From Dehalococcoidia bacterium (GTDB lineage Bacteria > Chloroflexota > Dehalococcoidia > UBA2979): a stretch of 44,604 nt of DNA. The DNA lies in contig JAIBBD010000013.1 of assembly GCA_019694855.1 (NCBI GenBank), positions 1-44,604 on the forward strand. Reading direction: 5' to 3'. The position numbers and the translations under genes were made by a program. The notes under the pieces were generated by a model. It was not told where the DNA came from. It made no database searches and saw nothing but the letters and a program-made list of their open reading frames with translations. Shown here piece after piece: positions 34,223-43,520 of the stretch (position 1 is its first letter; each line of letters opens with the position of its first letter).

Positions 34223-36934
34223 ATGACCACCACTGAGAGCAGCCCCCGCGAGATGGCCACCGCCTACGAGCCTGCGCAGGTCGAGCAGCGCCTCTACGAA
34301 TGGTGGGAGGCCAACGGCTTCTTCCAGCCCTCGGGGCCCGGCCCGGACGGCAAGCGCCAGCCCTTCACCGTCATCATGCCGCCGCCCAACGTCACCGGTG
34401 AGCTGCACCTCGGCCACGCCCTCACCACCGCCATCGAGGACATCCTCGTCCGCTGGCACCGCATGCGCGGCGACGACACCCTCTGGCTCCCCGGCGTCGA
34501 CCACGCCGCCATCGCTGTCCAGAACGTCGTCGAACGTGAGCTGCGCCGCGAGGGCATCGAGCGCCGCGACATCGGCCGCGAGGAGTTCCTGCGCCACGTC
34601 TGGACCTGGGTGCACAAAACGCGCGACGCCATCGGCCGCCAGCACCGCCGCCTCGGCGCCTCCGCCGACTGGACCCGCGAGCGCTTCACCATGGACGAGG
34701 GCCCCCAGCGCGCCGTCCGCCAGACCTTCGTCAACCTCTACAACGACGGCCTCATCTACCGCGGCGAGCGCCTCATCAACTGGTGCCCCGACTGCGGCAC
34801 CGCCCTCTCCGACCTTGAGGTCGAGCACGCCGACGAGCCTGGTTCCTTCTGGTACGTGCGCTACCCGGTCGCCAACGAGAACGGCGAGGCGACCGACGAC
34901 TACATCGTCATCGCCACCACCCGCCCCGAGACCATCCCCGCCGATACCGCCGTTGCCGTCCACCCAGAGGACGACCGCTACCGCCACCTCATCGGCCGCC
35001 GCGTCGTGGTCCCCACCTCAGCCCGCGCCATCCCGGTCATCGCCGACGAGGCCGTGAGCATCGAGGGCGGTTCGGGCGCCCTCAAGGTCACCCCCGGCCA
35101 CGACCCCGTCGACTTCGAGATCGGCCAGCGCCACGGCCTGCCCGTGCTTACCGTCATCGGCCTCGACGCCCGCATGACCGACGCCGCCGGCGAGTACGCC
35201 GGCCTCGACCGCTTCGAGGCGCGCGAGCGTGTCGTCGCCGACCTCGAGGGCCGCGGCCTGATCGAGAAGATCGAGGCCTACACCCACTCCATCGGCCACT
35301 GCCAGCGCTCCGGCACCATCGTCGAGCCGCTGCTCTCGGAGCAGTGGTTCGTGCGCACCGAGCCCCTCGCCCGCCCCGCCATCGAGGCGGTGCGTGACGG
35401 CCGCATCAAGTTCGTCCCCCAGCGCTTCGACCGCACCTACTTCCACTGGATGGAGAACATCCGCGACTGGACCATCAGCCGCCAGATCTGGTGGGGCCAC
35501 CGCATCCCCGTCTGGTACTGCGACGACTGCCGCACGATGACGCTCCCCGCCGCCGATGACCCCATGGTCGACCCGGCCACATGCGCAGGCTGCGGCTCCG
35601 CGCGCATCCACCAGGACGAGGACACCCTTGACACCTGGTTCTCGTCCGGCCTCTGGCCGCACTCCACCCTCGGCTGGCCTGACCCGGACGCCCAGGATCT
35701 GCGGCGCTACTACCCGACGCAGGTGATGGAGACCGGCTACGACATCATCTTTTTCTGGGTCGCCCGCATGATCATGCTGTCCCTCTACAACATGGACGGC
35801 GTCGTCCCCTTCGAGACGGTCTACCTGCACGGCCTCGTGCGTGCCCCCGACGGCTCGAAGATGTCGAAGTCGAAGGGCAACACCGTCGACCCGCTCCAGC
35901 TCATCGACAGCTACGGCACCGACGCCCTGCGCTACGCCCTCATTTCGAGCACCTCGCCGGGCAACGACCAGCGCATCACCGACCAGCGCGTCGAGGCCGG
36001 CCGCAACCTCGGCAACAAGCTCTGGAACGCCTCGCGCTTCGTTCTCACGATGGTCGAGGACGGCGACGACCTCGCCCTCCCGCCCGCCGGCGCGCCCCTC
36101 CCCCTCGAGGACCGCTGGATCCTGTCGAGGACCGAGCGCGTCGTCGCCTCCGTCGACGAGCTGCTCGGCAAGTTCGAGCTCGGCGAAGCGATGCGCCAGG
36201 CGCGCGACTTCTTCTGGGACGAGTTCGCCGACTGGTACATCGAGGTCGCTAAGGTTCGGGTCCGCGACGGCGACCGCTCACCCCTGCCCGTGCTCGTGCA
36301 CGTCCTCGACCGCACGCTGCGCCTGCTCCACCCCTGCATGCCCTTCGTCACCGAGGAGATCTGGCAGCGCCTCGTCACCGTGCGCCCCGACCCCGCGGGC
36401 GCGTCCGCGTTGATCGTCGCCGCCTACCCGCAGGCCGACCCCGCCCGCCTCGACGATGAGGCCGAGCACACCTTCGCCGCGCTCCAGGACTTCGTCCGAG
36501 GCATCCGCAACGTCCGCGCCGAGAAGCGCGTCGAGGCGGCCCGCTGGGTCGAGGCCTACCTCGTCGGGGCTGAGGCCGCGGCCGCGGCCCGCGCAGCCGC
36601 CCCCGCCATCGAGGCGCTCGCCCGCGTCCGACCGCTGCACATCGTCGACACCCCTGAACAGGCTCCCACCGACGGCGTCGTGACCGCCGTCCTCCCGGTC
36701 GGCCGCGTTGTCCTCCCCATGGCGGGCCTCTTCGACCTCGACGCCGAGCGCGCGCGTCTCCAGAAACAGATCGCCGAAGCCGAGGGTGAAGTCACGCGCC
36801 TCGAGGCCAAACTCGGCAACGAGCAATTCACCGCGCGCGCGCCGGAGCAGGTCGTGGCGAAGGAACGGGAACGCCTGGCCACCGCCCGCACCCGCCTCGA
36901 CGGCCTGCGTCAGTCGCTGGCGGAGGTGGGGTAA
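34223..36934 (+). CDS. valS: Valyl-tRNA synthetase
   Basis: A 903-aa protein of usual length. The HIGH motif is LHLGH (residues 61-65, within PPPNVTGELHLGHAL). The KMSKS motif is DGSKMSKSKGN (KMSKS at 546-550). The editing (CP1) domain includes YIVIATTRPETIPADTAVAV (about 230-250). Zinc-ligand-like Cys pairs occur in NWCPDCG and in WYCDDC...CAGCG. The C-terminus is the coiled-coil arm typical of ValRS (LFDLDAERARLQKQIAEAEG). It charges tRNA-Val and hydrolyses Thr-tRNA-Val. Expression is probably controlled by the upstream attenuator. Confidence 0.98.
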   Translation: MTTTESSPREMATAYEPAQVEQRLYEWWEANGFFQPSGPGPDGKRQPFTVIMPPPNVTGELHLGHALTTAIEDILVRWHRMRGDDTLWLPGVDHAAIAVQNVVERELRREGIERRDIGREEFLRHVWTWVHKTRDAIGRQHRRLGASADWTRERFTMDEGPQRAVRQTFVNLYNDGLIYRGERLINWCPDCGTALSDLEVEHADEPGSFWYVRYPVANENGEATDDYIVIATTRPETIPADTAVAVHPEDDRYRHLIGRRVVVPTSARAIPVIADEAVSIEGGSGALKVTPGHDPVDFEIGQRHGLPVLTVIGLDARMTDAAGEYAGLDRFEARERVVADLEGRGLIEKIEAYTHSIGHCQRSGTIVEPLLSEQWFVRTEPLARPAIEAVRDGRIKFVPQRFDRTYFHWMENIRDWTISRQIWWGHRIPVWYCDDCRTMTLPAADDPMVDPATCAGCGSARIHQDEDTLDTWFSSGLWPHSTLGWPDPDAQDLRRYYPTQVMETGYDIIFFWVARMIMLSLYNMDGVVPFETVYLHGLVRAPDGSKMSKSKGNTVDPLQLIDSYGTDALRYALISSTSPGNDQRITDQRVEAGRNLGNKLWNASRFVLTMVEDGDDLALPPAGAPLPLEDRWILSRTERVVASVDELLGKFELGEAMRQARDFFWDEFADWYIEVAKVRVRDGDRSPLPVLVHVLDRTLRLLHPCMPFVTEEIWQRLVTVRPDPAGASALIVAAYPQADPARLDDEAEHTFAALQDFVRGIRNVRAEKRVEAARWVEAYLVGAEAAAAARAAAPAIEALARVRPLHIVDTPEQAPTDGVVTAVLPVGRVVLPMAGLFDLDAERARLQKQIAEAEGEVTRLEAKLGNEQFTARAPEQVVAKERERLATARTRLDGLRQSLAEVG

Positions 36935-36970
36935 GGGGCGCGACGCATCGCGAGGGCCGCTCGACGCCAG

Positions 36971-37621
36971 TCACAGCCCGCGCGCGACCAGCCACGCCGC
37001 CAGCGCCAGCTCCTGCACAGCGAGCGGCAGGTTCATCGCGACGTACGACCTGCTCAACACGCGCAGGGTGCGCAGCAGCACGAGCACGCTCCCTACGGCT
37101 GCCAGCACAGCGCCGGCCAGTCCCCAGGCCGCCAACCACCGAGGAACCAGTTCCCCTTCGAAGAGCGCCGACGACAGCAGCACGCCGCCAACGCTCAACG
37201 CCAGGATCATCGCCACGTGATTGACGAGGTCGCGCGCCGTCCGCAGCACCTCGCCGAGCCGCACATGGATTTCGTTCGACCCGCCAGCGCGCGTCGCGTC
37301 CTCGCTGACCGCCAGCACCAGCAACAACACCACCGCGCCGAGGAATACGAATCCACCCGCGAGCAACCGGAAGCTCAGCACGCCGGCCGCCAGCCACTGG
37401 TCGTGCAGGTCGAGCAGCGGATACCAGAGCACCCCGATACCTGCGTATAGCGCACCCATCGCGAATTGAAACAGCGCCGCACATCGCACCTGCCCCCGCC
37501 GCGCCGCCGCCCGCTCGAGGTAGTCCGGCCCATCCACGCTGGGCGCGACGCTCAGCAACCCCGCCCCGGTCGCGAGCACGTACAAACCCCCGAGGACCAC
37601 GGCCGCTTCCCGTTCGCTCAC
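36971..37621 (-). CDS. DUF4386-like multi-pass membrane protein
   Basis: A 216-aa protein, GTG start (complement 37619-37621). Six hydrophobic segments are visible, with the DUF4386-type pattern: an early '[14 protein letters not shown]', a 'RAALFQF'-like second helix ([20 protein letters not shown]), the loop [14 protein letters not shown], and [20 protein letters not shown], where '[10 protein letters not shown]' is the recurrent motif of the family. Function of the family is unknown. It is divergent from ruvB, sharing a 98-base promoter gap that holds the SOS box. Confidence 0.75.
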   Translation of the reverse strand: MSEREAAVVLGGLYVLATGAGLLSVAPSVDGPDYLERAAARRGQVRCAALFQFAMGALYAGIGVLWYPLLDLHDQWLAAGVLSFRLLAGGFVFLGAVVLLLVLAVSEDATRAGGSNEIHVRLGEVLRTARDLVNHVAMILALSVGGVLLSSALFEGELVPRWLAAWGLAGAVLAAVGSVLVLLRTLRVLSRSYVAMNLPLAVQELALAAWLVARGL

Positions 37622-37670
37622 CCGCGCCTCGCGTCATCAACTGGCTTGCCCGGCGGGCGGCTCGCCCCCA

Positions 37671-37690
37671 GAACGCCTGTTCGCTATACT
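37671..37690 (+). promoter_or_regulatory. ruvB promoter with perfect LexA-type SOS box
   Basis: GAAC-GCCT-GTTC (37671-37682) is a perfect GAAC-N4-GTTC box directly upstream of the -10 hexamer TATACT (37685-37690). ruvB is an SOS gene in many bacteria, so this site supports that box form as the operator in this organism. Confidence 0.7.
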
Positions 37691-37719
37691 ACCTCGCAAC
37701 GACCCGCCGAGGAGCATCC

Positions 37720-38778
37720 ATGGACGACGCCCAGCGCGGCCCCCTCGCCCGATCGCAGGCCCCCGAGGACGCCGGCGTCGAGCTGACCCTGCGCCCCCGT
37801 CGCCTCGACCAGTACTTTGGCCAGGACGCGGTCAAAGAGAGCCTGCGCATCTCCATCGCCGCCGCCCGCGCCCGCGAGGAGCCCCTCGACCACATCCTCA
37901 TCCACGGCCCCCCCGGCCTCGGCAAGACCACCCTCGCCATGATCCTCGCCGCCGAGATGGGCGTCTCCATCCGCATCACCGCCGGGCCCGCCATCGAGCG
38001 CACCGGCGACTTGGCTTCGGTGCTCACCACGCTCCAGACCGGCGACATCCTCTTTATCGACGAGGTCCACCGCCTCCCCCGCGTCGTCGAGGAGACCCTG
38101 TACCCCGCGATGGAGGACTTCTCCCTCGACATCATCCTCGGCACCGGGCCGCAGGCCCGCGACGTCCGCCTCAAGCTCAACCGCTTCACGCTCATCGGCG
38201 CCACCACGAGGTACGCGCTCGTCTCCCAGCCGCTGCGCGACCGCTTCGGCGCCACCTACCGCCTCGACTTCTACGACGAGCGCGCGCTCGCCCAGATCGT
38301 CCGCCGCTCCTCACAGGTGCTGGGTTGCGCGATCGACGACGACGGTGTCGCCGAGATCGCGCGCCGCTCGCGAGGCACCGCCCGCGTTGCCAACCGCCTC
38401 CTCCGCCGCCTCCGCGACTACGCCGAGGTCGAAGGCGACGGCGTCATCACCGGCCCGCTCGCCATCGCCGCGCTCGAGCAGTTGCAGATTGACGCGCTCG
38501 GCCTCGACGCCATGGACCGCGAGCTGCTGCGCGTGCTCATCGATCGCTTCGGCGGCGGCCCCGCCGGCCTCGAGACCCTCGCCGCCGCCGTCTCCGAGGA
38601 GGCCGACACGATCATGGACGTCTACGAACCGCACCTGCTGAAGGTCGGCCTGCTGCAGCGCACCCCCCGAGGCCGCGTCGCCACCCGCTTCGCCTACGAG
38701 CACCTGCACATCGAGCCGCCGAAGCCCTTCGCCGTCGAGTCTCCCCAGCGCCCCCTCTTCGACGCGGACGCCCTGTAG
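37720..38778 (+). CDS. ruvB: Holliday junction branch-migration helicase RuvB
   Basis: A 352-aa protein, ATG 37720 behind [26 protein letters not shown] is the conserved start. Walker A is [14 protein letters not shown] (about 63-76) and Walker B is [12 protein letters not shown] (about 111-122). Sensor 1 with the arginine-finger region is [20 protein letters not shown] winged-helix C-terminus ([20 protein letters not shown]) binds DNA. RuvB forms hexameric motors with RuvA. ruvA and ruvC are not adjacent here. The promoter has an SOS box. Confidence 0.98.
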   Translation: MDDAQRGPLARSQAPEDAGVELTLRPRRLDQYFGQDAVKESLRISIAAARAREEPLDHILIHGPPGLGKTTLAMILAAEMGVSIRITAGPAIERTGDLASVLTTLQTGDILFIDEVHRLPRVVEETLYPAMEDFSLDIILGTGPQARDVRLKLNRFTLIGATTRYALVSQPLRDRFGATYRLDFYDERALAQIVRRSSQVLGCAIDDDGVAEIARRSRGTARVANRLLRRLRDYAEVEGDGVITGPLAIAALEQLQIDALGLDAMDRELLRVLIDRFGGGPAGLETLAAAVSEEADTIMDVYEPHLLKVGLLQRTPRGRVATRFAYEHLHIEPPKPFAVESPQRPLFDADAL

Positions 38779-38797
38779 CCGGCCACACCCTCACGAC

Positions 38798-38825
38798 GAC
38801 GGCCGAGGTGCTGCCCTCGGCCGTC
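38798..38825. terminator. Hairpin between convergent ruvB and pspC genes
   Basis: GACGGCCGAGG (38798-38808) pairs perfectly with CCTCGGCCGTC (38815-38825), loop TGCTGC. No long U-tract on either side. Confidence 0.55.
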
Positions 38826-38853
38826 ACGCCTGTGCGGACCCGCTCGCCAATCG

Positions 38854-39525
38854 TCACATCCGAGGCGGTCCCGAGCGCTGCCCGTCACCGGACTCCGCCG
38901 CCGGCGGCTCCGCGGGCGCATCGACCGAGGGCAGCTCGCTGCTCGGTGGCCAGGTCGACCGCGACCCGTCGGGCGTCGTCTCTCCCGGCTTGCCTGAGTC
39001 CTCTGGCTGCATTGCCCCCTCCGTGGGCGTCGTCGAGGTGGGCGCTGAGGCTTCGCTCTCGGAGCCGACCGTCGATCCTTCCGCGGTCGCCGCATCCATC
39101 GGGCCGGCGCCCTCCGGCTCGGCGCCCGTGGCGCCCTGGCCGCTCGAGGGCTGCGACCCCTGCTGCCACGTGTCGCGCGCCGCGCGCCCGGCAGCCCGCG
39201 CCGTCTCGGCCAGCTGATCGGCGGCCTGCCGTGCCGCCTCGGCCGCTGCCTGTGCGGACGCCGCCGCGAGGCGAGCCCGCTCCGCCATCTCGTCGATGTT
39301 GTCGCGCATCACCTGCCGTGGCCCGGCGTCCGTGCGCTCGGCCGCGGGCAACAGCAGCCACATCACGACATAGGCGATGATGCCGACGCCGGACACCAGC
39401 GACAGCACCACGAACACCACCCGCACCAGCGTCGGATCGAGGTCGAAGTGCTTCGCGATCCCCGAACACACCCCGCCGATCATCCGGTCGTCACGGTCTC
39501 TCGTCAGCCGCCGCCGCTCGTCCAT
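38854..39525 (-). CDS. PspC-domain membrane protein with long Ser/Pro/Glu tail
   Basis: A 223-aa protein from the ATG complementary to 39523-39525 behind GGAGGTGTGACC. The PspC domain is at the N-terminus (RDRDDRMIGGVCSGIAKHFD, then DPTLVRVVFVVLSLVSG and IIAYVVMWLLLPAAER, about residues 8-66), with one to two membrane segments. A coiled Ala/Arg/Glu helix follows (about 75-125). A low-complexity Ser/Thr/Pro/Gly/Glu tail makes up the last 100 residues. PspC proteins sense envelope stress; no pspA is seen here. Confidence 0.85.
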   Translation of the reverse strand: MDERRRLTRDRDDRMIGGVCSGIAKHFDLDPTLVRVVFVVLSLVSGVGIIAYVVMWLLLPAAERTDAGPRQVMRDNIDEMAERARLAAASAQAAAEAARQAADQLAETARAAGRAARDTWQQGSQPSSGQGATGAEPEGAGPMDAATAEGSTVGSESEASAPTSTTPTEGAMQPEDSGKPGETTPDGSRSTWPPSSELPSVDAPAEPPAAESGDGQRSGPPRM

Positions 39526-39578
39526 GGTCACACCTCCGCCATCGATCGTACGGCAGCCGCACACCTCCCGAAGGTCAC

Positions 39579-40793
39579 CTACGCCACCTGACTCGCGACC
39601 CCCGGCGCGGGGATCGAGGCGAACACCGGCCCCCACGCCACCTCGGTGCGCACCCCCTCATCGAGGTGCCGCCCCGTGTGATGCCCGAGCACGCGCAGGA
39701 TCAGCCGGTCGCGACGGCGCAGCGCCGCCGACCGAATCAGCCGCTTCCGCGCCACCTTTCGCAGCAGCGGGTCCAGCTCGGTCTGCAACGCCACGCCCGA
39801 GCGGTCGCCGTGCGCGTCCCCAAACGCGATCCGAGGTGTCTCCGCCAGGTCGTGCAGCGTCCGGTACACCAGCTCCACGTAGTCCACGTGCAACCGCACC
39901 CCGCCGCCCTGCAGCAGGTCGAGGAGGTACGCCCGCGCTTGCTCCGGGATCTCCCACACCGCCCCCGGCTGCACGGCGATGTCTCGCGCCTCCTCGACGT
40001 TTTCGAGCACCGCGATCGGATTGCCCGACAGCTCGAGAATGCGGCTCAGCTGTGTCAGCGCGCGGTTCAACTCCGCCAGCGGCTCGCGCAACGGCTCGAT
40101 GTCCGAGATGCCCCAGAACTGCTTCGGCCACGGCACGTTTGGATAGATCACGTACGGGATCTCGCCATACGGATTCGGCCTCGCCTCGACCGGCTGCCCT
40201 TGCAGCCACAGCTCAAAGCGCTCCGAGGTCCACGACTCGATCACGTCCACCGTCGCCGGCAGCCGGCCGCCCGGGCTTCGCGGCGTGTGGCCGATCCGCT
40301 CCGCCACCTGCTCCGAGGGCATCCGGTACCGCGCCGCCACCCGCCACAGCCGCCGCACATCATCGCCTACCCACCACGCGTACAGCCCCTGCACGTCCGG
40401 CGCGGAGACGACCACCCGCCGCTCGCGCTCGTCCCACACGACCTTGAACGCGCCGTCCCCGAGCACCGCCGTGTCCACCTCGGTCTCGAGGTCGAGCCGC
40501 GCGAGGTCGTTCGAGTCCCACGCTTCCACCAGCACGCGCTCGGCCTCCGCCGCCTGCCGCCGCCCGGCCGCCGTGTCCTCGACGGCCACGACCTGCGGCC
40601 GGTGCTCCGTGACGAGGTAGGATGCGCCCTTCTCCACCATCGCCCGCGCGTAGTTGAACGTCAGCGTCCGCTCCCGGCCGCGCGCCGGCGGCGACCCCCG
40701 CCGCCCCTCGTAGTAGTCGAGGTACTCCTGGTACCGCCGCAGCCGGTCCGCGTCCCGGTTCGCCAGCAGCCGCGGCAGCGACTCCTCGCTCAC
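39579..40793 (-). CDS. Phage-type portal protein
   Basis: A 404-aa protein. I choose the GTG complementary to 40791-40793 because it forms a GTGA overlap with the upstream gene; a GTG six codons upstream is possible. RRYQEYLDYYEGRRGSPPAR, then RTLTFNYARAMVEKGASYLV, is typical of SPP1 Gp6-like portals. The central region (YGEIPYVIYPNVPWPKQFWG, then SDIEPLREPLAELNRALTQL) forms the stem/wing and LELSGNPIAVLENVEEARDI follows. The portal is the DNA channel and packaging motor dock. It is last in the minus-strand operon that also codes the terminase. Confidence 0.82.
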   Translation of the reverse strand: MSEESLPRLLANRDADRLRRYQEYLDYYEGRRGSPPARGRERTLTFNYARAMVEKGASYLVTEHRPQVVAVEDTAAGRRQAAEAERVLVEAWDSNDLARLDLETEVDTAVLGDGAFKVVWDERERRVVVSAPDVQGLYAWWVGDDVRRLWRVAARYRMPSEQVAERIGHTPRSPGGRLPATVDVIESWTSERFELWLQGQPVEARPNPYGEIPYVIYPNVPWPKQFWGISDIEPLREPLAELNRALTQLSRILELSGNPIAVLENVEEARDIAVQPGAVWEIPEQARAYLLDLLQGGGVRLHVDYVELVYRTLHDLAETPRIAFGDAHGDRSGVALQTELDPLLRKVARKRLIRSAALRRRDRLILRVLGHHTGRHLDEGVRTEVAWGPVFASIPAPGVASQVA

Positions 40794-41143
40794 CGCCCGC
40801 GCTCCTCGCACGGTGTCGAGGTCGGCCCGCCCGCCTTCAGCACGCGGAACACCGTCCGCCGCGACACTCGAAAGCGCACCGAGATCTCATCCACCGGCAC
40901 GCCGATGTCGTAGCGCAGCCGTCGGATCTCCTCGTCGCGCACGCGGTTCATCATCGTGCGCGCGCCCCCCGGCTCGTCGTACCGGCAGCGCGGCAGGGGG
41001 CACCCGAGGCACGACGAGAACAGGTCGCACCCCTCGTCACGGTATTCGAAGTGCTCCGGCAGCGCGTCCTGGCGTGTCCGCCGGTCGTCCGTCTCCGCCG
41101 TCCGCGCGGGCGGCGTCATCACCATCTCAAGCGTCGAGATCAT
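40790..41143 (-). CDS. Cys-rich helix-turn-helix protein between terminase and portal, 117 aa
   Basis: It starts at the ATG complementary to 41141-41143, overlapping the terminase stop (ATGA), and ends in the GTGA overlap with portal. A Cys cluster (CDLFSSCLGCPLPRC, about residues 39-53) could bind zinc or an Fe-S cluster. The C-terminus, EEIRRLRYDIGVPVDEISVR, followed by FRVSRRTVFRVLKAG, reads as a helix-turn-helix of the terminase-small-subunit or resolvase type. It may be a small terminase subunit or a regulator of packaging; neither can be proven from sequence. Confidence 0.65.
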   Translation of the reverse strand: MISTLEMVMTPPARTAETDDRRTRQDALPEHFEYRDEGCDLFSSCLGCPLPRCRYDEPGGARTMMNRVRDEEIRRLRYDIGVPVDEISVRFRVSRRTVFRVLKAGGPTSTPCEERGR

Positions 41144-42561
41144 GCGGGAATCCTTTCCGCCGTCACCGGCTCCGGGAGGCGGCCGCGCGCCGTGCGCTCG
41201 CCTCCCTCGAAGCGCGCTGCCCACACCGCCAGCGCCAGACTCATCAGGTAGTCGTCGTGGCCCTCCGAGGGGTCCACGTGGAACTGCATCAACCGCGACT
41301 CGCGGTACACCGCCCGTGCCAGCTCCAGTTGCCGCCGGCACTCCGCCCATTCCACCGACCCGTCCATCCGGTACAGCCGCAGCCGCCCCGAGTGCACCGC
41401 CGCCAGCAGTCCGAATCCGAGGCGTGACTTCCGCTCCGCCGTGAACGTCACCGCCTCCACGGTCGACCGCCCGAGGCGAGACGTGAGCAGCTCCGCGATC
41501 GGCCCGCCGAGGCCGGTCGCATCAATGGCCAGCCGCCGCACTCGCCAGACCCGCCGCAGCCGGTCCGCCAGCGTCGCGAGCAGCGACTCCGTCGCGACCC
41601 CCTGCCAGGCCTGGTGCTCGACGACCTCGATGCGAGGCCCGCCTTCGCCGCCCGGCACGAGCCGGGCGACCGTGAGCACCGTCCAGTCACGGTCCCGCGA
41701 CCCGTCTCGCTCCTCGCTCGCCGCTCCCGCGAGGTCGAGCCCCGCGACGTACCGCTCGCCCGCCATCGGCGTCGACCGTCGCTCGTGCTCGCCTTCGACC
41801 TGCGCCAGCGACGCCCCATCGAGCAGTCGCCCGGCGTCGTGCACCACTTCGAGGAGGTATTGCGTCCGGAACAGCGGGTGCCGCTCCCCAAGCCGGGCCC
41901 GCTCCCCGTCCACGTGCGCGCGGTACGGCGGCACCTCCTCCGCCACGGCGTTGCAGTCGAACTGGAAGTGCCGCCGCACGCCGTCGGTGCGCTCCGCCGC
42001 CAGGTTCGCCGCCTTCGCCTGCTCCAGCAGCGAGTTCGCGGCCCAAGGCGTTCCGTAGAACACCACGGGCGCGTTCGTCGAGGCGGCCATCGGCCGGAAC
42101 GCGCGGTCGAACGTCTCGACGTCGATGTCCTGCGCCTCGTCTGCTTCGAGTAGCAGGTCCGCCGTGTGCCCTACGACATTCGCCGTCGGCTCCGCCGACA
42201 GGAACTGCGCCGCCGCGTTGCCGCAGCGCACCGTCGCGCCCTCGGACCGCACGAGGATCGATAGCCCCGCTTCCGCCGCCCGATTGCGCAGCCGGCGCAT
42301 CGACAGCCGCGCCTGCGGCTCGAACGTCGGCGCGCACTTCACGACCGTCCCACCCGCCCGCATCCGCGCGAGGAGTAATGCCAGCTCGATCTGCGCTGAC
42401 AGTTCGTTCTTCCCGCCCTGCCGCGCGATCTCGATCGAGACCGATCCGCCCTCGCGACGGAAGATCCGCCGCAGCACCGCCTGGCCGGCGATGCGCTGGT
42501 ACGGCCGCAGCCACGGCAGTGGCGGCTCGGCGCGCCTGGGGACGGCCGTCGCCGCGCTCAT
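41140..42561 (-). CDS. Phage-type terminase large subunit
   Basis: A 473-aa protein from the ATG complementary to 42559-42561, which overlaps the preceding gene. The ATPase half has LRPYQRIAGQAVLRRIF, a terminase-style Walker A (IARQGGKNEL, RQGGKN 47-52), and Walker B LLLEADEAQDIDVETFD. The nuclease half has AGLDLAG, AIDATGLGGP and GHDDYLMSLALAVWA, with Asp residues at the expected RNase H-fold positions. This enzyme translocates and cuts DNA during packaging. It appears intact, without frameshift, and its composition is host-like. Confidence 0.88.
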   Translation of the reverse strand: MSAATAVPRRAEPPLPWLRPYQRIAGQAVLRRIFRREGGSVSIEIARQGGKNELSAQIELALLLARMRAGGTVVKCAPTFEPQARLSMRRLRNRAAEAGLSILVRSEGATVRCGNAAAQFLSAEPTANVVGHTADLLLEADEAQDIDVETFDRAFRPMAASTNAPVVFYGTPWAANSLLEQAKAANLAAERTDGVRRHFQFDCNAVAEEVPPYRAHVDGERARLGERHPLFRTQYLLEVVHDAGRLLDGASLAQVEGEHERRSTPMAGERYVAGLDLAGAASEERDGSRDRDWTVLTVARLVPGGEGGPRIEVVEHQAWQGVATESLLATLADRLRRVWRVRRLAIDATGLGGPIAELLTSRLGRSTVEAVTFTAERKSRLGFGLLAAVHSGRLRLYRMDGSVEWAECRRQLELARAVYRESRLMQFHVDPSEGHDDYLMSLALAVWAARFEGGERTARGRLPEPVTAERIPA

Positions 42562-42752
42562 CCGAACAGCCTCCCCGCGAGATCGCCCAACGCCGCCGCC
42601 AGCACCGCGAAGAACAATGCATTCACCCGCGTCCGCACCTCCTGGACGTCCCGCTCGAGGTACCGCAGCTGCTCGTGCATATCCGCCGCCGGCGGCCTCG
42701 ACCTGGCTCGCCGCCATGCCCGGATCGCGTCGCCCAGCCGGTCGCCGCTCAT
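42558..42752 (-). CDS. Small protein with a membrane segment, 64 aa
   Basis: Overlaps both neighbours by ATGA (42749-42752 and 42558-42561). An Arg-rich start (GDAIRAWRRARSRPP) leads to a short coiled helix (MHEQLRYLERDVQEVRTRVN) and a C-terminal hydrophobic helix (ALFFAVLAAALGDLAGRLFG). Size and topology recall small holin-like or hemolysin XhlA-like phage proteins (helix plus one membrane segment), but the sequence is too short to assign. Confidence 0.6.
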   Translation of the reverse strand: MSGDRLGDAIRAWRRARSRPPAADMHEQLRYLERDVQEVRTRVNALFFAVLAAALGDLAGRLFG

Positions 42753-43066
42753 TCGAACCGCTCCGTGAATGACTGCATTAACTGCTCCGCGAGCCCGCTC
42801 ACGGCGTCACCGATGTTGCGCGCCTCCTTCGAGGACAGCCGGTGCTCCGCCAGCAGCGACTGCACCAGCAGCCGCACCCCGCGCTCCACGATGTCGAGGT
42901 CGCCCGGGTGCTCGCCGAGCGCCTCTCGCAGTCGCAGCCGCAGGATCGCGATCTCCTCCTGCAGCCCGTCCACGCTGCGGGCCACGCCGAAGTCGTCGCG
43001 CTCCGCTCGCGACAGCGCCGACTCGTAGAACGGCGGCCGCACCGCCGTGCCGCGCGGCTCGTTCAT
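42749..43066 (-). CDS. Helical protein of the terminase operon, 105 aa
   Basis: Overlaps the preceding gene by ATGA (43063-43066) and the next by ATGA (42749-42752). It is all-helical: RSVDGLQEEIAILRLRLREA, then DLDIVERGVRLLVQSLLAEH and LSSKEARNIGDAVSGLAEQL. Position directly ahead of the 64-aa gene and terminase would suit a small terminase subunit or accessory protein, but no helix-turn-helix is clear. Unknown function. Confidence 0.6.
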   Translation of the reverse strand: MNEPRGTAVRPPFYESALSRAERDDFGVARSVDGLQEEIAILRLRLREALGEHPGDLDIVERGVRLLVQSLLAEHRLSSKEARNIGDAVSGLAEQLMQSFTERFE

Positions 43067-43209
43067 CGCCGTTCCACCGTCAGCAACGCGATCAGCTCGT
43101 CTCTCGTCGCCGGCGCGGCCTCCTCGATCGTGTCGAGGACACCCAACAGCAGCCGCAGCGCCGCCAGCTCGTACTCCTTGCGCGCCAGAGCCGCCGAGAA
43201 CGTCGTCAT
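43063..43209 (-). CDS. Small helical protein, 48 aa
   Basis: ATG complement 43207-43209 overlaps the stop of the preceding gene (ATGA), and its TGA overlaps the ATG of the next. The product is MTTFSAALARKEYELAALRL, followed by LLGVLDTIEEAAPATRD and a helical end (ELIALLTVERR). Its integrity rests on the perfect overlaps at both ends. Function unknown. Confidence 0.5.
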   Translation of the reverse strand: MTTFSAALARKEYELAALRLLLGVLDTIEEAAPATRDELIALLTVERR

Positions 43210-43490
43210 CGCCGGCCGCCAGCCAGCAGCACGGCCGTCACGCCGAGGTTCGCGATCGCCAGCGGAGCCTCCAGCAGCGCCGCCAGGGCGCTCCCCTCAT
43301 CCGCCACCCCGCCCGCGACCGCGCCCAGCGCGATCGCGACTGAAAGCCCGGTCAGCAGCGCCGAGGCCATCCGCCGCGGCCCGCTGGAACGCGCCGTCCG
43401 TTCAAGGAACAACGCCGCGTTCAGCGTCCCGCTGCCCGCCGTGGCCGCGCCCTCGAACGCCGTCACCGATGCCCATCCGCCGCCAGTCAT
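43206..43490 (-). CDS. Small two-span membrane protein at the head of the terminase operon, 94 aa
   Basis: I choose the ATG complementary to 43488-43490; an upstream in-frame ATG ten codons earlier is possible. A Gly/Ala/Thr-rich start (GWASVTAFEGAATAGSG) is followed by two hydrophobic helices (MASALLTGLSVAIALGAVAG and LAIANLGVTAVLLAGGRR). Two spans with a short turn in a phage-like operon would be compatible with a holin, but this is only positional. It is first gene after the SOS-box promoter. Confidence 0.55.
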   Translation of the reverse strand: MTGGGWASVTAFEGAATAGSGTLNAALFLERTARSSGPRRMASALLTGLSVAIALGAVAGGVADEGSALAALLEAPLAIANLGVTAVLLAGGRR

Positions 43491-43520
43491 GGCAACCCCC
43501 TTGCCTGCTGCACGGGGCAC

